Positions 5,280 through 6,485 of a DNA stretch of 6,485 nt are shown here, in pieces. Each line of letters opens with the position of its first letter. The first letter of the stretch is position 1. A program made the translations under genes and the position numbers. The notes beneath the pieces were generated by a model. It was not told the origin of the DNA, did not search any database, and saw only the letters and a list, made by a program, of their open reading frames with translations. The DNA comes from Micromonosporaceae bacterium (GTDB taxonomy: Bacteria; Actinomycetota; Actinomycetes; Mycobacteriales; Micromonosporaceae): contig JADGGF010000264.1 in the NCBI GenBank assembly GCA_019690055.1, positions 1 through 6,485 on the forward strand, in the 5' to 3' direction.

Positions 5280-6485
5280 ATGAAATCCCGCAATACGCGT
5301 GTGCGCTCCAAGGTCGTCGCGCTGTTGGTGTCGCTGACGGCGCTGTGGGCGTTCGCCGCGTACGTGACCGTGCGCGAAGGCCTGAACATGTTGTGGGTCA
5401 CGGTCACGGCCAACGACATCGGCTTTCCCCTGAGCGTCCTCACCGACGCCCTCGAGGACGAGCGGCAGGCCTCCGTCCTCTACGTCAGCGGGGACTCCTC
5501 CGCGGCCGACGCGCTGGCCACCGCGCGGGAAGAGACCGACACCGCCATGGCCGAACTGCAGGCCAGCGCCTCGGGCGGATGGGTCGAGTGGGTCAAGTCC
5601 GACGAGCTGCGGCGCACGCTGGCCGAGTTCGAGGCGGCCTACGCCGAGGTCGAGTCGCTGCGCGCGGCGGTCGACCGGCGGGGCATCGGCACCTTGGAGA
5701 TCGTCGAGCGGTTCACGGCGATCATCGACTCGGCCTTCGTGGTCAACCGGTCGCTGGCCACCTGGGACGACAAGGCCCTCGCCCAGGCCACCGCGGTGGT
5801 CACCGACATGGCCTACGCCCGCGAGCTGATGATCCGGGAGGACGCGATCATCTCGGGGGCGATCGTCTCGGGTCAGTTCTCCGCGGCCGAGCGGGCCGAG
5901 TTCGCCCAGATCGTCGGCGCCCGCCGCTACCTGCACGCCTCCGCCTTCGAACGGCTGACCGGCGACTCCCGGGCCCAGTTCGAGCAGGTGCGCACCGGTT
6001 CGGCGTACCAGCAGTTCGAGGCCGTCGAGAACCAGATCATGAGCGGCCAGCCCGGCGCGCTCGGCGTCACGCCGGAGGCCTGGCGCGCCGCGGCCGACGG
6101 GATGATCCGCGAGCTGCGTGACTTCGAGGCGGCACACGTCGAGGCGGTCATCGCGCAGGCCACCCCGGTCGCCATCGGCACGGCCCTGCGGCTGGTGCTG
6201 CTCGGTGTGCTCGGTCTCGCCGCGGTCATCGCGTCCATCGTGATCTCGATCACCACCGCCCGGCAGCTGGTCCGCCAGCTGCAGCGCCTGCGCAACGCGG
6301 CGCGCGACCTGGCCTCCTACCGGCTGCCCCGCGTGGTGGAACGGCTCCAGGCGGGCGAGCAGGTCGACGTCAAGCAGGAAGCGCCGCCGCTGGAGTTCGG
6401 TAACGACGAGATCGGCCAGGTCGGCCAGGCGTTCAACCAGGTGCAGGAGACGGCGATCCGGGTCGCCGTCGAGCAGGCCGAGTTG
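5280..6485 (+). CDS. NIT-domain, HAMP-containing sensor protein, probable CvnA-like histidine kinase (partial, runs off right edge)
   Basis: The first 402 codons are open to the window edge. The order is: a basic N-terminus and membrane segment (about 12-31); a long, mostly helical extracellular domain (about 35-295) beginning with the NIT-like signature P50-LSVLTDALEDERQASVLY; a second membrane segment (about 297-320, VAIGTALRLVLLGVLGLAAV); and a HAMP linker ending with N375-D-E-I-G and QAFNQVQETA. The NIT domain (nitrate/nitrite sensing type) with HAMP is typical of large actinobacterial sensor kinases that head conservons, followed by roadblock, DUF742 and small GTPase genes. The kinase part would lie beyond the edge and is not seen, so a chemoreceptor or diguanylate cyclase output remains possible. 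The ATG at 5280 has AGGA at 5268-5271. Nitrate as the ligand should not be assumed. The gene is divergent from the terpene group. Confidence 0.85.
   Translation, partial: MKSRNTRVRSKVVALLVSLTALWAFAAYVTVREGLNMLWVTVTANDIGFPLSVLTDALEDERQASVLYVSGDSSAADALATAREETDTAMAELQASASGGWVEWVKSDELRRTLAEFEAAYAEVESLRAAVDRRGIGTLEIVERFTAIIDSAFVVNRSLATWDDKALAQATAVVTDMAYARELMIREDAIISGAIVSGQFSAAERAEFAQIVGARRYLHASAFERLTGDSRAQFEQVRTGSAYQQFEAVENQIMSGQPGALGVTPEAWRAAADGMIRELRDFEAAHVEAVIAQATPVAIGTALRLVLLGVLGLAAVIASIVISITTARQLVRQLQRLRNAARDLASYRLPRVVERLQAGEQVDVKQEAPPLEFGNDEIGQVGQAFNQVQETAIRVAVEQAEL

Noticed and set aside
5100..6137. Minus-strand open frame opposite the sensor gene
   Set aside because: The plus-strand frame carries two membrane segments, NIT-like and HAMP features and a suitable start; the antisense product shows no domain.
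1..6485. tRNA, rRNA, insertion sequence or integrase
   Set aside because: No cloverleaf, ribosomal RNA segment, transposase or terminal inverted repeats were recognised by reading the sequence.

Overview
The window is very GC-rich, uses GTG starts and GGGGAGG-type ribosome binding sites, and encodes families typical of actinomycetes: a nitrate/nitrite-sensing (NIT) sensor protein and an Rv3377c/Rv3378c-like terpene pair. It most likely comes from a filamentous actinobacterium. The genus cannot be read from the sequence; Micromonosporaceae is only an impression.

Layout. Bases 1-4886 are on the minus strand and look like one biosynthetic gene group. In order of transcription it holds: a class II diterpene cyclase (4886-3195); a homolog of the M. 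tuberculosis tuberculosinol synthase/tuberculosinyl transferase Rv3378c (3111-2155); a HAD-superfamily hydrolase with a repetitive C-terminal tail (2150-1188); an ABC-2 type membrane permease (1018-254); and the first ten codons of a gene that runs off the left edge (30-1), whose start resembles GT1 glycosyltransferases. A 393-bp divergent intergenic region (4887-5279) separates this group from a plus-strand gene, cut by the right edge, for a NIT-domain sensor with a HAMP domain (5280 onward). That gene resembles the CvnA-type first gene of actinobacterial conservons.

How the genes may work together (inference). The cyclase would protonate and cyclise geranylgeranyl diphosphate to a bicyclic diterpenyl diphosphate. 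The Rv3378c-like enzyme would remove or replace the diphosphate. The HAD protein could act as a phosphatase on a pathway intermediate. A glycosyltransferase could decorate the alcohol, and the ABC-2 permease, with an ATPase not seen here, could export the product. No prenyl diphosphate synthase is in the window, so the C20 substrate is inferred from the family only.

Unusual features. There are three short tandem arrays around the downstream half of the group: a 15-bp array (about 45-168), a 14-bp array spanning the permease stop codon (208-262), and a 30-bp in-frame array in the HAD gene (1281-1433). The Rv3378c-like protein also appears to lack the aspartate that is catalytic in Rv3378c. The cluster looks like an uncharacterised diterpenoid pathway built on the mycobacterial enzyme pair.
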